This document shows, piece by piece, positions 25,603 to 34,708 of a DNA stretch of 64,000 bases; position 1 is the stretch's first letter, and every line of letters begins with the position of its first letter. Origin of the DNA: Aliisedimentitalea scapharcae (GTDB lineage: Bacteria; Pseudomonadota; Alphaproteobacteria; Rhodobacterales; Rhodobacteraceae); the NCBI RefSeq assembly GCF_045277565.1, contig NZ_CP123584.1, positions 3,162,001-3,226,000 of the forward strand, written 5' to 3'. The position numbers were made by a program, and so were the translations under genes. The notes beneath the pieces were generated by a model. It saw only the letters and a list, made by a program, of their open reading frames with translations, was not told where the DNA came from and did no database searches.

Positions 25603-26096
25603 GGGCGGGTCTCCATCTGGGGGGTTACTTGGGTAAACTGAATGGCCCCGACCGGACAGGCGGCAGCACAGCCGCCACAGCCCGTGCACAGGTCGGTGTC
25701 GATATGGGGTTGCGCGCAGCCACCGGTCTGGAGCTGAAACCGGATCGCGCCGTGGTCACAATGGTCCTGACAGGTCCGGCATTGCACCGCGTTCAACGAC
25801 AGGCAGGTGGATTTGGCCGTCGCCTTCCACAGCCAGGGCTGATCGTCGGTCAGGGCCCCGGTGTCGCAGGCGGCGATGCAGACGCCACAAAAGCTGCAGG
25901 CCCCCAGGGCCGGACCGATTTCAGGCAGGCCGCGTTCGCCGCTGATCAGGATCGCCTCGGGACAGGCCGAGATGCAATCGCCACAGCTGGTGCACAAATC
26001 GGCAAACTGCGCCGGGGCGACGGCCCCAAAGGGACGCATCTTGGGCGCTTCGTCAAAGCGGCCTCTCAGAAATGAACGTCGGGAATGCGCAGTCAT
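25599..26096 (-). CDS. napF: Ferredoxin-type protein NapF
   Basis: A 165-aa protein with Cys clusters CTSCGDCISACP, CSFCGVCIAACD, CRTCQDHCDHGAI and CTGCGGCAAACP, consistent with the multiple 4Fe-4S clusters of NapF. NapF interacts with NapA in the cytoplasm and is thought to assist its maturation. The SRRSFLRGRF N-terminus is a twin-arginine-like remnant common in NapF. It is the first gene of the minus-strand operon, and an Fnr-like box lies 75 bp upstream of its start. Confidence 0.92.
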   Translation of the reverse strand: MTAHSRRSFLRGRFDEAPKMRPFGAVAPAQFADLCTSCGDCISACPEAILISGERGLPEIGPALGACSFCGVCIAACDTGALTDDQPWLWKATAKSTCLSLNAVQCRTCQDHCDHGAIRFQLQTGGCAQPHIDTDLCTGCGGCAAACPVGAIQFTQVTPQMETRP

Positions 26097-26595
26097 GATG
26101 TGTGGGCGTCCTGGCCTGTGTTTGCGGGGTTGCTATGACAGAGGCTTAGGCATTTCAGCCGCACAAGAATTTGATTCAGGTCATGTTCAAAGCGGAATAA
26201 TTCTCTCATGCGGAGATTTTTACATATTTTAATATCCGAATGTTTTGCGTGTTGTTTACAAGGGAGATTGGCCGCGCAGATTTCAAAAACCCAAAGGTTC
26301 TCCTTTGGATCTCGATTGGAAACCGGGCCTGCCGACGGGGATCTGACCCACCTGGCAACCCGCTGACCTTTGGGCATAAAATGCGCTTGGGTCCGGCGAA
26401 GAAGTCGGGGCCAAAAGACATCTGGAGATGCCGGACCAGTCACGTCAATTCCTCCGAACCCTGCATTTGGAGATCCGGAAAGATGCATTCCGCACCCGTC
26501 TTTTTCCAGCGCAAGGCCAACAGTTGTGTTGGCCGAACACTAGCACTATTGCTGAAAGACAAGTTTGCTCTTTCACAAGCTTTTCAGGGATTCTC
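26097..26595. other. 499-bp regulatory region between napF and the Crp/Fnr gene
   Basis: The region next to napF is AT-rich for this genome (around 26150-26240) and carries an Fnr-like box. The part from 26270 to 26595 is open in several frames on both strands, but no translation looks like a known family, so no gene is called. Confidence 0.55.
26171..26184 (-). promoter_or_regulatory. Fnr/Crp-type box upstream of napF
   Basis: TTGATTCAGGTCAT resembles the FNR consensus TTGAT-N4-ATCAA: the left half-site is perfect and the right half is 3 of 5. It lies 75-88 bp upstream of the napF start. With a TSS near 26136 it would be centred near -41.5, a class II activation position. Confidence 0.5.
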
Positions 26596-27282
26596 GTGAC
26601 CAGATTGGCCCCATCATTGTTAAAATCCATCCCCTCCTTTGAGCGGATGAGCCTCTCCCAGACCCAGGAAGCCCTGGATTTGGGGCGCAGCCGGTTGGTT
26701 GCGGCGGGCAAATCTGTGTTCGAAGAGGGCGACGCGGCAGAGAGTTTTTTCCTGCTGCTGGATGGCCATATCCGGGTCGAACGGCTGAACCAGGAAGGCG
26801 ACCGGGTAATTTCCCTGCACATCCCCGCCGGGCAATTGTTCGGCATCGCCCAGGCGCTGGGGCGTGACACCTATCCGGCGACGTCGATCGCCGTGGTGGA
26901 GTGTCTGATCCTGGCCTGGCCCATGCGGCTGTGGCAGGGTTTTGTCGAGCGGTATCCCGGGTTCGGGCCCGAAGCCTATCGGACCATCGGGGCGCGGGTC
27001 GGCGAGATGAACAGCCGGATCATGGAGCTGGCGACCCAGCGGGTCGAACAGCGCATCGCCTGCGCTCTGGTCCGTCTGATGCAGCAGCACGGGCGCGCCA
27101 CCGACAATGGCACCGAAATCGCCTTTCCGGTGACCCGGCGCACCATTTCGGAAATGACCGGCAGCACCCTGCACACGGTCAGCCGTCTGTTGTCCGCCTG
27201 GGAACGGGACAGGATCGTGGTCAGCAAACGCAAACACATCCATGTTCTGGATGCCGAGCGGCTGGAGCAATTGACCCGCTAA
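26596..27282 (+). CDS. Crp/Fnr family transcriptional regulator
   Basis: A 228-aa regulator. The N-terminal cyclic-nucleotide-binding-like beta roll includes VFEEGDAAESFFLLLDGHIRV and LHIPAGQLFGIA; a dimerisation helix and a C-terminal winged helix follow, with recognition segment RRTISEMTGSTLHTVSRLLS. It lacks the N-terminal Cys cluster of FNR and has the overall look of DNR/NnrR-type nitrogen-oxide regulators, so NO or redox sensing is possible but not shown. The GTG at 26596 with CAGGGA upstream is preferred to distant upstream starts. Divergence from napF suggests it controls nap, perhaps through the box at 26171. Confidence 0.85.
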   Translation: MTRLAPSLLKSIPSFERMSLSQTQEALDLGRSRLVAAGKSVFEEGDAAESFFLLLDGHIRVERLNQEGDRVISLHIPAGQLFGIAQALGRDTYPATSIAVVECLILAWPMRLWQGFVERYPGFGPEAYRTIGARVGEMNSRIMELATQRVEQRIACALVRLMQQHGRATDNGTEIAFPVTRRTISEMTGSTLHTVSRLLSAWERDRIVVSKRKHIHVLDAERLEQLTR

Positions 27283-27308
27283 GCCCCCCCCCGGACTGCT
27301 CTGCTGGA

Positions 27309-28997
27309 TCAACTGTGTTCTTCCGCTGCCGTGGCCGCGAGAGCCCGGTTATAGGCCTTGAGCGCATCCACATGGTACAGCGCGCCCAAAAGCTCGGGCT
27401 CGGTGTCTTCGTCCGGGCGCGTCACCACCGGGAGAAACGCCACATCCGCCCGATCAAAGATCGGCATTGCAGCCTCCAACGTGGCCGAGGCCCGCACAAA
27501 CAGCCCTTCGTCGATCATCCGGGCACAGGTTTCGGCATCCGGCCCTCGGGGATCCCCCATCGGACGCATCGCCGCCCCGGCCCGCAGCATCGCCAGCAGA
27601 TAGGCCTGCGGACCCGCCGCCAGATGCAGGTCGCGCCGCTCAAGCTGGGTCAGAAAGAACGACCGATCCACCAGCCGTGACGCCAATGCGGTGGACAGAG
27701 ACACCGCCACCATGACCGCCAGACCGATTTGCCAGTCCCCCGTCAGCTCGAACACGATCAATGTGGTGGAAATTGGTGCCCCCAGCACGGCCGCCGCGAC
27801 CGCGCCCATTCCGGCAAAGGCATAGAGCGTGTGGGTCCCCGATACATCCGGCAGAATGCCCGTCGCAACCCATCCAAAGGCCAGTCCGGTCAGCGCCCCA
27901 ATCATCAGTGATGGCGAAAACACCCCGCCGCCCATGCGCCCGCCCATGGTGATCGCCAGGGCCACCGATTTGGTTACCGCAAAGATCACGGCCTGCCCCA
28001 GCAACAAGGTGCCGCTGAGCGCCAGAATCGTGGTTTCATACCCGACCCCGATGATATGGGGGAACCAGATCGCCAAGGCCCCCAACAGCGCTCCAGCCAC
28101 CGCAGGGCGCAACCAGCGCGGCAACTTGAGCGCGCCTTGGACATGGGTTCCGAACACATCGGCCCAGAAGATCGCTTTCATGATCAGCACCGCAACCACG
28201 CCGCACACCATGCCCAGGATCAGAAAAGCCGGCAATTCCACATAGAATTGCAGCGCCCCCGGTGTTGCCAGAGTGAATTCAGTGACGTCCCCATAGGCCA
28301 GCCGGTTGATCACCGTGCCCGCCACCGCCGCGATGACAATCGGGGCAAAGGCATGCATCGCGAAATGGCGCAGCACCACCTCGAGCGCAAACAATGCGCC
28401 GGCAATGGGGGCATTGAAGCTGGCCGAGACTGCGGCTGCCACCGCACAGCCCAACAGGTCGCGGCCGGTGATCCCGTCCGCGTGGATCCGGTTGCTGACC
28501 CAGGTGGAAATCACCCCGGCCATATGCACAACCGGCCCTTCCCGTCCTGTGGATCCCCCCAAGGACAGGGTCAGAAACGACGCTACAGCCGAGGCCACGC
28601 CTTCGCGGGTTTCCACCCGGCCATCTCCCAGCGCCGCGCCTTCGATCACATCCGCAACAGACCGCACCCGCCCATCCGGGGTAAACCGGTCCAGGATCAA
28701 CCCGACGATCAAGCCACCGATGGTGGGAATCAAGAGCACCCAATACCAATCCAGCGTGCCGACAAAGGTGTGCAGGAAATGCAGATCCTCGGCCCCATAC
28801 GCCCAGGACTGCAACGCCGCGATGCCCATCCGAAACCCCAACGCGGCAAACCCGGCGGCAATCCCGATCGCCAGGGCGATGAACCAGAACTGGATCTGAC
28901 TGGGACCCCGATGACGCATCACCCGCCAGGCATCGCGACAGGCACAGATCATCTGCTCTCGGGTTTCGGACAACAACGAACGGAGTGAATTGGCCAT
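27309..28997 (-). CDS. ClC-family chloride channel or transporter
   Basis: A 562-aa membrane protein with about ten helices. ClC signatures are the anion-pathway motif GSTGREGPVVHM, with the gating Glu of the GREGP loop, and GGVFSPSLMIG (GxFxP). The first loop reads GSTGREG and the usual GSGIP is not obvious. The C-terminal 110 residues are cytoplasmic (ARMIDEGLFVRASATLEAAM...DVAFLPVV) and may be a degenerate CBS-like domain. Bacterial ClCs are usually Cl-/H+ antiporters or channels. The ATG at 28997 has GAGG upstream; the 59 codons further upstream overlap the dispersed repeat at 29129 and are rejected. Confidence 0.88.
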   Translation of the reverse strand: MANSLRSLLSETREQMICACRDAWRVMRHRGPSQIQFWFIALAIGIAAGFAALGFRMGIAALQSWAYGAEDLHFLHTFVGTLDWYWVLLIPTIGGLIVGLILDRFTPDGRVRSVADVIEGAALGDGRVETREGVASAVASFLTLSLGGSTGREGPVVHMAGVISTWVSNRIHADGITGRDLLGCAVAAAVSASFNAPIAGALFALEVVLRHFAMHAFAPIVIAAVAGTVINRLAYGDVTEFTLATPGALQFYVELPAFLILGMVCGVVAVLIMKAIFWADVFGTHVQGALKLPRWLRPAVAGALLGALAIWFPHIIGVGYETTILALSGTLLLGQAVIFAVTKSVALAITMGGRMGGGVFSPSLMIGALTGLAFGWVATGILPDVSGTHTLYAFAGMGAVAAAVLGAPISTTLIVFELTGDWQIGLAVMVAVSLSTALASRLVDRSFFLTQLERRDLHLAAGPQAYLLAMLRAGAAMRPMGDPRGPDAETCARMIDEGLFVRASATLEAAMPIFDRADVAFLPVVTRPDEDTEPELLGALYHVDALKAYNRALAATAAEEHS

Positions 28998-29128
28998 GCG
29001 GTGCCTCGGTTGCGCTTTTCTTCTTCTTAGACCGTTTGGACAGCGCCGTGAAACGCAATCCAACCGGCGTGACGCTTTCGCCGGCGGCTGTTGATCCCGG
29101 GGCGCATGTTTCACCCCGAGGCGCTGGC

Positions 29129-29206
29129 GCGCGCAGCCCTGGCTGCGCGCCCGGCCCAACGGGCACGGGGGCATCTGTGATGCCCCCTGTGTGCCGGGCG
29201 GGAGCC
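29129..29206 (+). repeat. Two-stem dispersed repeat, copy C
   Basis: The perfect 10-bp stem 1 GCGCGCAGCC-ct-GGCTGCGCGC is followed by the linker CCGGCCCAACGGG. Stem 2 is GGGGCAT-ctgtg-ATGCCCC, then the tail GCCGGGCGGGAGCC. It lies between recN and the ClC gene, on the opposite strand to both. Confidence 0.8.
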
Positions 29207-29223
29207 CCCCGGAAGCGCGCAGC

Positions 29224-30873
29224 TCAACCCGTCAACAATGCCCGTGCGGCAGCCCGCGCCTCGTCGGTGATGGTGTCTCCGGCAACCATTCGGGCAATTT
29301 CGTCGATGCGGTCCTGTGCGTCCAGCGGCACGACCGAGGACAGGGTCACCCCATCCGTCACCGCCTTTTGCACCCGCCAATGATGCCCGCCCCGCGCCGC
29401 CACCTGGGGCGAATGGGTCACGACCAGAACCTGTCCCCCCTGGGCCAGCTCTGCCAGACGCCGTCCGACCGCATCAGCAGTTGCCCCGCCGACGCCCCGG
29501 TCGATTTCGTCAAAGATCAGCGTGCGATTGGTGTCATCGCCGCGCAGACAGACTTTCAACGCCAACAGGAAACGGCTCAATTCCCCGCCCGACGCGATCT
29601 TGTTCAGCGGCCCCGATGGCGCGCCCGGATTGGTGGCCACGGAAAACGCCACCTGATCCCGGCCTTCGGGGCCCGGATCCGTCTCGCTCACCTGGGTGGC
29701 AAAGACAGCCCGCTCCATCTTGAGCGGTGCCAGCTCCGCCATCACCGCCTGATCCAGCCGTCCGGCAGCGGCGCTGCGCGAGGCGCTCAGCCCGCCCGCG
29801 GCTTCGCCATAGGCCGCCTCGGCCTGGGCCAGGTCGGCCTGCAGCCGGTCCAGATCAGCATCCCCCGCATCCAACGCCGCCAGACGTCCGCGCAGCACAT
29901 CGGCATGCGCCCCCAGATCATCCGCCAACACATCATGTTTTCGCGCCATGGCCCGGATCGCAAACAACCGCTCCTCGGTCTCTTCCAGCTCCAGCGGATT
30001 GAAATCCAACGCATCAAGACAGCGTGACACCCCGTCCTGGGCCTCGCCCAATTCGATCAGGGCCCGCCCCAACGCGGCCATCGGGTCGTCCAACATCCGG
30101 TCGGCCTGATCCGACGCCCCCTCGAGCCAGCTCATGGCTTCTGACAGCGCCCCTTCGGCGGATTGCCCGCCCAGCAGTTGCAGCGCCCGGGAAACGTCAT
30201 CGCGGATCTTTTCCGCACCCTGCATTCTGCGGCGACGCGCATCCAATTCCGCATCTTCGCCCGGGCGTGGGTCCAGCTTGTCCAGTTCGGCCACCGCGTG
30301 GCGCAGGAAATCTTCTTCGGCGCGCACCGCATCCAGCGCCGCTCGGGTGCGCTCTACGGCCTTGCGCGCCTCGGCCCGGACCCGCCAGGCCTGACGCACC
30401 GCCTGTAACATGGCCCCATGTCCGGCAAAGGCATCCAGCATGGCCCGGTGCCCCCGCGGATCCAGCAACCCGCGATCATCATGTTGGCCGTGCAGTTCCA
30501 GCAAAGTTTCGGACAGCTGCCGCAACACATCGCCTGAACAGCGCCGGTCATTGACCCAGGCGGTCTTGCGCCCTTCGGCTGTGTTCACCCGCCGCAGGAT
30601 CAATTCGTCCCCGGCCGGCAGACCCGCCTCCTGGAGCACGCCAAAGGCCGGGTGTCCCTGGGGCAGGTCGAATTCCGCCACCACTTCGCCCTGTTTGGCC
30701 CCCTGGCGCACCAGATCGGCACGCCCGCGCCAACCCAGCACAAACCCGAGCGAGTCCAGCAAAATGGATTTTCCCGCTCCGGTTTCTCCGGTGAGCACAT
30801 TCAGGCCCGGCTGAAAGCTCAGCTCCAGCCGGTCGATGATCAGCAGATCACGGATATCCAGGGCGCGCAGCAT
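29224..30873 (-). CDS. recN: DNA repair protein RecN
   Basis: RecN is an SMC-like ATPase acting in recombinational repair of double-strand breaks. The 549-aa product has the N-terminal Walker A (TGETGAGKSILLDSLG, about residues 28-43), a long helical coiled-coil region, the ABC signature region (KIASGGELSRFLLALK) and Walker B (RTLIFDEIDRGVGG), with the late LVVTHSPQVAARG. The length is normal. The spacer upstream shows no GTTC-N7-GTTC LexA box close to the start; the promoter may be shared with bamD, which starts 41 bp beyond. Confidence 0.95.
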   Translation of the reverse strand: MLRALDIRDLLIIDRLELSFQPGLNVLTGETGAGKSILLDSLGFVLGWRGRADLVRQGAKQGEVVAEFDLPQGHPAFGVLQEAGLPAGDELILRRVNTAEGRKTAWVNDRRCSGDVLRQLSETLLELHGQHDDRGLLDPRGHRAMLDAFAGHGAMLQAVRQAWRVRAEARKAVERTRAALDAVRAEEDFLRHAVAELDKLDPRPGEDAELDARRRRMQGAEKIRDDVSRALQLLGGQSAEGALSEAMSWLEGASDQADRMLDDPMAALGRALIELGEAQDGVSRCLDALDFNPLELEETEERLFAIRAMARKHDVLADDLGAHADVLRGRLAALDAGDADLDRLQADLAQAEAAYGEAAGGLSASRSAAAGRLDQAVMAELAPLKMERAVFATQVSETDPGPEGRDQVAFSVATNPGAPSGPLNKIASGGELSRFLLALKVCLRGDDTNRTLIFDEIDRGVGGATADAVGRRLAELAQGGQVLVVTHSPQVAARGGHHWRVQKAVTDGVTLSSVVPLDAQDRIDEIARMVAGDTITDEARAAARALLTG

Positions 30874-30914
30874 TGTGCCTCAACCAGTCCACATGGGCGC
30901 CTGCGCCCCTGACG

Positions 30915-31766
30915 TTACAACCACTGACCTTTGACGGTCTGACGATAGATCTGGCTCAGCCAATTGTTGCCCCGATCCTTGAGCTTGAGCCCGTTGGCGG
31001 TCAACAGCTTGTAGCTGGACTCGTACCATTCGGTGGACTGAAAGTTGTATCCCAGAATGGCCCCGGCGGTCTGGGCTTCGTCAACAAGACCAAGCGACAG
31101 ATAGGCTTCGACCAGACGGTGCAGGGCCTCGGCGGTGTGCGAGGTGGTCTGGAAGTCCTCGACCACGACGCGGAACCGGTTGATCGCCGATGCATAGTGA
31201 TCCCGGCGCAGGTAATACCGCCCGATTTCCATTTCCTTGGCGGCCAGGTGATCAAAGGCCAGATCGAATTTCAGGATTGCGGAATTGGCGTATTCGCTGT
31301 CCGGGTACACTTCGATCACGGTGCGCAGCGATTGCAGCGCCTGAAAGGTCAGCCCCTGATCGCGGCCCACTTCGTCGATCTGATCGTAATAGCTGAGCGC
31401 AAGCAGATATTGGGCATAGGCCGCGTCTTCGTCGGCGGGATAGAAGTCGATATAGCGCTGTGCAGCGGATCGGCTTTCTTCATAGTTCTGACCGGCATGA
31501 TAGGAAAACGCCTGCATGATCAGCGACCGCTTGGCCCAGGAGGAATAGGGATACAGGCGTTCGATTTCAGCGAAGTAATATCCCGCGTTCTCTGTCTTTC
31601 CGTTGGAAAGCTCGAATTCGCCACGTGCAAAGATCTGCTCTGGTGTATAGGCTTCGAGCGATTGCGTGCGGTCTACGGCGGGTCCGCCACTGCCGCTGCA
31701 TCCGGCCAGAACGCCTGCCAGAAGAAGAACCCCGATTGCTCTGGCTCCAGACCACTTGCCGATCAT
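30915..31766 (-). CDS. bamD: Outer membrane assembly lipoprotein BamD
   Basis: BamD is the essential lipoprotein partner of BamA in outer-membrane beta-barrel insertion. The 283-aa precursor has a lipoprotein signal (AIGVLLLAGVLAGC, lipobox LAGC) and then TPR-type helices: ARGEFELSNGKTENAGYYF, ERLYPYSSWAKRSLIMQAF and YIDFYPADEDAAYAQYLLAL, all characteristic of BamD/ComL. It lies after lpxC on the minus strand with a 176-bp gap and precedes recN. Confidence 0.93.
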   Translation of the reverse strand: MIGKWSGARAIGVLLLAGVLAGCSGSGGPAVDRTQSLEAYTPEQIFARGEFELSNGKTENAGYYFAEIERLYPYSSWAKRSLIMQAFSYHAGQNYEESRSAAQRYIDFYPADEDAAYAQYLLALSYYDQIDEVGRDQGLTFQALQSLRTVIEVYPDSEYANSAILKFDLAFDHLAAKEMEIGRYYLRRDHYASAINRFRVVVEDFQTTSHTAEALHRLVEAYLSLGLVDEAQTAGAILGYNFQSTEWYESSYKLLTANGLKLKDRGNNWLSQIYRQTVKGQWL

Positions 31767-31942
31767 GATCGCCCTACCCTCACCATCAAATCCCGGGTGT
31801 CACCCACCGATTAAGCCCGGTCTAGCACATTCGTTTCCGGTGCAAAACGCCTTAAAAGCAGTTGACCCGGGCGTTCCCGGTTTTTCACATTCTTTTTTGA
31901 GGTCAAGCAGCAGGATGCAGAACGCAGCGGACAGCTCCGTGT

Positions 31943-32887
31943 TCATGCAACGTGGCGTGTTTCCAAGGGAATTTCCGACCACACCAGGCCCTGGCCCGGC
32001 AGGCAGGCGGCCATTTCAGGGCTGCAAACCACCTGTTCAATGGCCCCTGGTGTGTCAAAGGCTGCGCGCAGTAAAGTGTTGGTCAGCGAATGGCCCGCAC
32101 GCACACCAATGTAATGGCCCAGAATCGGCCCACCGGCCAGCGCCAGATCACCCAGCGCGTCCAGCATCTTGTGACGCACAGCTTCGTCATCGTGCCGGAA
32201 CCCACCGGGGCTCAGCACCGCTTCGCCATCAACGACCACGGCATTGTCCAGGGTTCCCCCCAATGCCAGCCCTTTGGACCGCATCGCATCGACATCCGCC
32301 TGGCGGCAGAATGTCCGGCTGTCGCACAATTCGCGGGCAAAGGCCCCATTGCGCATGTCCAATGTCTTGCTCTGTTCACCGATGGCGGCGTCGGCAAAAT
32401 CAATGTGGAATTCGATGTTCAGCCGATCACATGGCAGCAGCGTCGCACGGGCATCGCCGTTTTCCACTGTCACCGGTTTGAGAACCCGGTAGGCAACCAC
32501 CGGAGCCGACTGCAACAGCAGACCGCGTTTCATGATGCCGCGCACAAAGGTGATCGACGATCCGTCCATGATCGGCACTTCGGGGCCATCAATCTGGATC
32601 AGCACGTTATGAACGCCACAGCCCGCCAGGGCCGCCATGATATGTTCGACTGTCGAGACGGACACGCCAGCCTCGTTGACCAGGCGGGTACACAGAGGGG
32701 TGCGTTCAACCAGATCCCAACGGGCGGGGATCAGTGTTTTGCCCAAAGAGATGTCAGTGCGTTTGAACCAGATGCCATGGCCTTCGGGGGCGGGCGTCAA
32801 TACCATCCGAACGGGTTTCCCCGTATGCAGGCCGGTGCCTTCAAAAATCACTGAGCTCTTGAGCGTGTTCTGCACAATGTGCCTCAT
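31943..32887 (-). CDS. lpxC: UDP-3-O-acyl-N-acetylglucosamine deacetylase
   Basis: LpxC is the zinc amidase performing the committed step of lipid A synthesis. The 314-aa protein shows VQNTLKSSVIFEGTGLHTG at the start, the zinc His in STVEHIMAALAGCG, the substrate segment EVPIMDGSSITFV, and the zinc/catalytic motif RHKMLDALGDLALAG plus GHYIGVRAGHSL. Its position after ftsZ matches the common alphaproteobacterial order. The spacer from ftsZ contains the ftsZ terminator, so lpxC probably has its own promoter. Confidence 0.96.
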   Translation of the reverse strand: MRHIVQNTLKSSVIFEGTGLHTGKPVRMVLTPAPEGHGIWFKRTDISLGKTLIPARWDLVERTPLCTRLVNEAGVSVSTVEHIMAALAGCGVHNVLIQIDGPEVPIMDGSSITFVRGIMKRGLLLQSAPVVAYRVLKPVTVENGDARATLLPCDRLNIEFHIDFADAAIGEQSKTLDMRNGAFARELCDSRTFCRQADVDAMRSKGLALGGTLDNAVVVDGEAVLSPGGFRHDDEAVRHKMLDALGDLALAGGPILGHYIGVRAGHSLTNTLLRAAFDTPGAIEQVVCSPEMAACLPGQGLVWSEIPLETRHVA

Positions 32888-33038
32888 ATCCCCATGTCCA
32901 GCGACGATGCGCTGTGTTGGCGACAGACCTAATGCGCCCTTAACGCATCCTCAACTCAATCTTTGTAACGGATTGAAACATGACTGTAACAGATCGGCAA
33001 AACACCGCTTAGATACCCGTAGTGTGTTGAAATACAAT

Positions 33039-33063
33039 AAAAAAAGGCCACCCGAAGGTGGCC
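33039..33063 (-). terminator. ftsZ intrinsic terminator
   Basis: On the minus strand GGCCACC-TTCG-GGTGGCC is followed by seven T residues, with a stable UUCG tetraloop. It begins about 25 bp after the ftsZ stop. Confidence 0.95.
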
Positions 33064-33088
33064 CTTGTTAGCGGTATATGTGACCGGT

Positions 33089-34708
33089 TCAGTTGGCCTG
33101 ACGGCGTAGAAAGGCCGGAATTTCGATCCGATCCTGATCCGGACCGGATGCGGCCCGTGGTTGTGCCGCTACGTCATCTTGCTGGACCGGAGGCTGTTGA
33201 CGCGCTGGGGTGTCCCCGGCGCTGCCGGTCATGCGGTGGATCAACGAATTCAGGCCGCGCCGTGCGCCCCCAACCTGCTGATGCTCCTGATGGTCGGCCT
33301 GCTGTTGCGTGGCAACGGTCCGTTGCGGCTGCGTTGGGTTGGCTTTTTGCGCCGCCGCCTGAAGACGCACGATGGCCTCGGCCGATGGCGTACCAGGTGC
33401 CGGTGCCTTGGGCGCAACGAAGCGGTCCACGTCATCCTGCATGGTGTCACGCTGCGGTTCAAAGGCCGGCATTTCCGGCTGGTATGCCGGGGGCGGCAGA
33501 CCGTCGTCGTCCAGAAGTTCCGGCTCTTCAAAGATGTCCTCGGCCTGATCCAGCGCGGCGACTTCTTCGACACCCATGCCTTCGAACAGCGAGGGTTCAT
33601 GCCCCATGGCTGCGGGCCGGGCGATTGGATCGTCCAGTTCCAGCGGCGCTGCGGCGGCAGGCTGTGCATCTTCGACGCTGACGGTTTTCTTCAGCGGTGC
33701 CGACATCGGGCGACGCGGCACAGGGATTTCCGACTGCACTTCGGCGGCGTCGATACCGGTTGCAACAACCGAAACGCGCATCATGCCTTCCATCGCCATG
33801 TCCAGCGTGGACCCAACGATGATGTTGGCCTCTGGGTCCACCTCTTCGCGGATGCGGTTGGCGGCTTCGTCCAGTTCGAACAGGGTCAGGTCGTGGGCAC
33901 CGGTGATGTTGATCAACACGCCCCGTGCGCCGCGCAGGCTGATTTCGTCCAGCAGCGGATTCGCGATGGCCTTTTCGGCGGCCTGAATGGCGCGATCTTC
34001 GCCCTCGGCTTCGCCCGTGCCCATCATCGCCTTGCCCATTTCGTCCATCACGGCGCGCACGTCGGCAAAGTCGAGGTTGATCAGGCCCGGACGGACCATC
34101 AGATCGGTGACGCCCTTGACGCCCTGATACAGCACGTCATCCGCCATCGAGAAGGCTTCGGTAAAGGTGGTTTTCTCATTCGCCAACCGGAACAGGTTCT
34201 GGTTCGGAATGATGATCAGCGTATCGACGACCTTTTGCAGGGCTTCGACCCCGTCTTCGGCCTGCTTCATCCGCTTGTTGCCTTCGAACTGGAACGGCTT
34301 GGTCACGACGCCAACCGTCAGAACACCCAATTCGCGGGCGGCCTGCGCGATGATCGGCGCGGCCCCGGTTCCGGTGCCACCGCCCATGCCAGCAGTGATA
34401 AAGCACATATGCGCCCCTGCCAGATGGTCGACGATCTGTTCGATGCTTTCTTCGGCGGCGGCAGATCCAACCGACGGGCGGGCACCCGCACCCAGACCTT
34501 CGGTGACTTTCACACCCAGCTGCACCCGGCTTTGGGATTTGCTTTGCTGCAGCGCCTGAGCGTCGGTGTTGGCGACGACAAAATCAACGCCATCCAGCTC
34601 TTTTTCAATCATGTTATTGACGGCATTGCCGCCTGCCCCGCCGACGCCAAAGACCGTAATTCGGGGTTTCAAGTCTTCTTGTCCGGGCATCGAAAGGTTC
34701 AATGTCAT
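33089..34708 (-). CDS. ftsZ: Cell division GTPase FtsZ
   Basis: FtsZ polymerises into the Z ring. The 539-aa protein has the tubulin signature GMGGGTGTGAAP, the N-terminal FGVGGAGGNAVNNMI, the T7-loop region NLDFADVRAVMDEMGKAMMG, a long variable Pro/Gln/Asp-rich linker (about residues 330-520), and the conserved C-terminal peptide RIEIPAFLRRQ that binds FtsA and other partners. The linker is long compared with E. coli (383 aa total) but normal for Rhodobacterales. The 465-bp spacer from ftsA implies its own promoter. Confidence 0.97.
   Translation of the reverse strand: MTLNLSMPGQEDLKPRITVFGVGGAGGNAVNNMIEKELDGVDFVVANTDAQALQQSKSQSRVQLGVKVTEGLGAGARPSVGSAAAEESIEQIVDHLAGAHMCFITAGMGGGTGTGAAPIIAQAARELGVLTVGVVTKPFQFEGNKRMKQAEDGVEALQKVVDTLIIIPNQNLFRLANEKTTFTEAFSMADDVLYQGVKGVTDLMVRPGLINLDFADVRAVMDEMGKAMMGTGEAEGEDRAIQAAEKAIANPLLDEISLRGARGVLINITGAHDLTLFELDEAANRIREEVDPEANIIVGSTLDMAMEGMMRVSVVATGIDAAEVQSEIPVPRRPMSAPLKKTVSVEDAQPAAAAPLELDDPIARPAAMGHEPSLFEGMGVEEVAALDQAEDIFEEPELLDDDGLPPPAYQPEMPAFEPQRDTMQDDVDRFVAPKAPAPGTPSAEAIVRLQAAAQKANPTQPQRTVATQQQADHQEHQQVGGARRGLNSLIHRMTGSAGDTPARQQPPVQQDDVAAQPRAASGPDQDRIEIPAFLRRQAN

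Noticed and set aside
26206..26599. Opposing frames of 71 and 119 codons between napF and the regulator
   Set aside because: Both read through the same segment on opposite strands, neither resembles a family, and no good Shine-Dalgarno supports them.
28998..29174. N-terminal 59-residue extension of the ClC protein
   Set aside because: These codons lie within the dispersed repeat and read as Arg/Pro-rich sequence; the ATG at 28997 has a Shine-Dalgarno.
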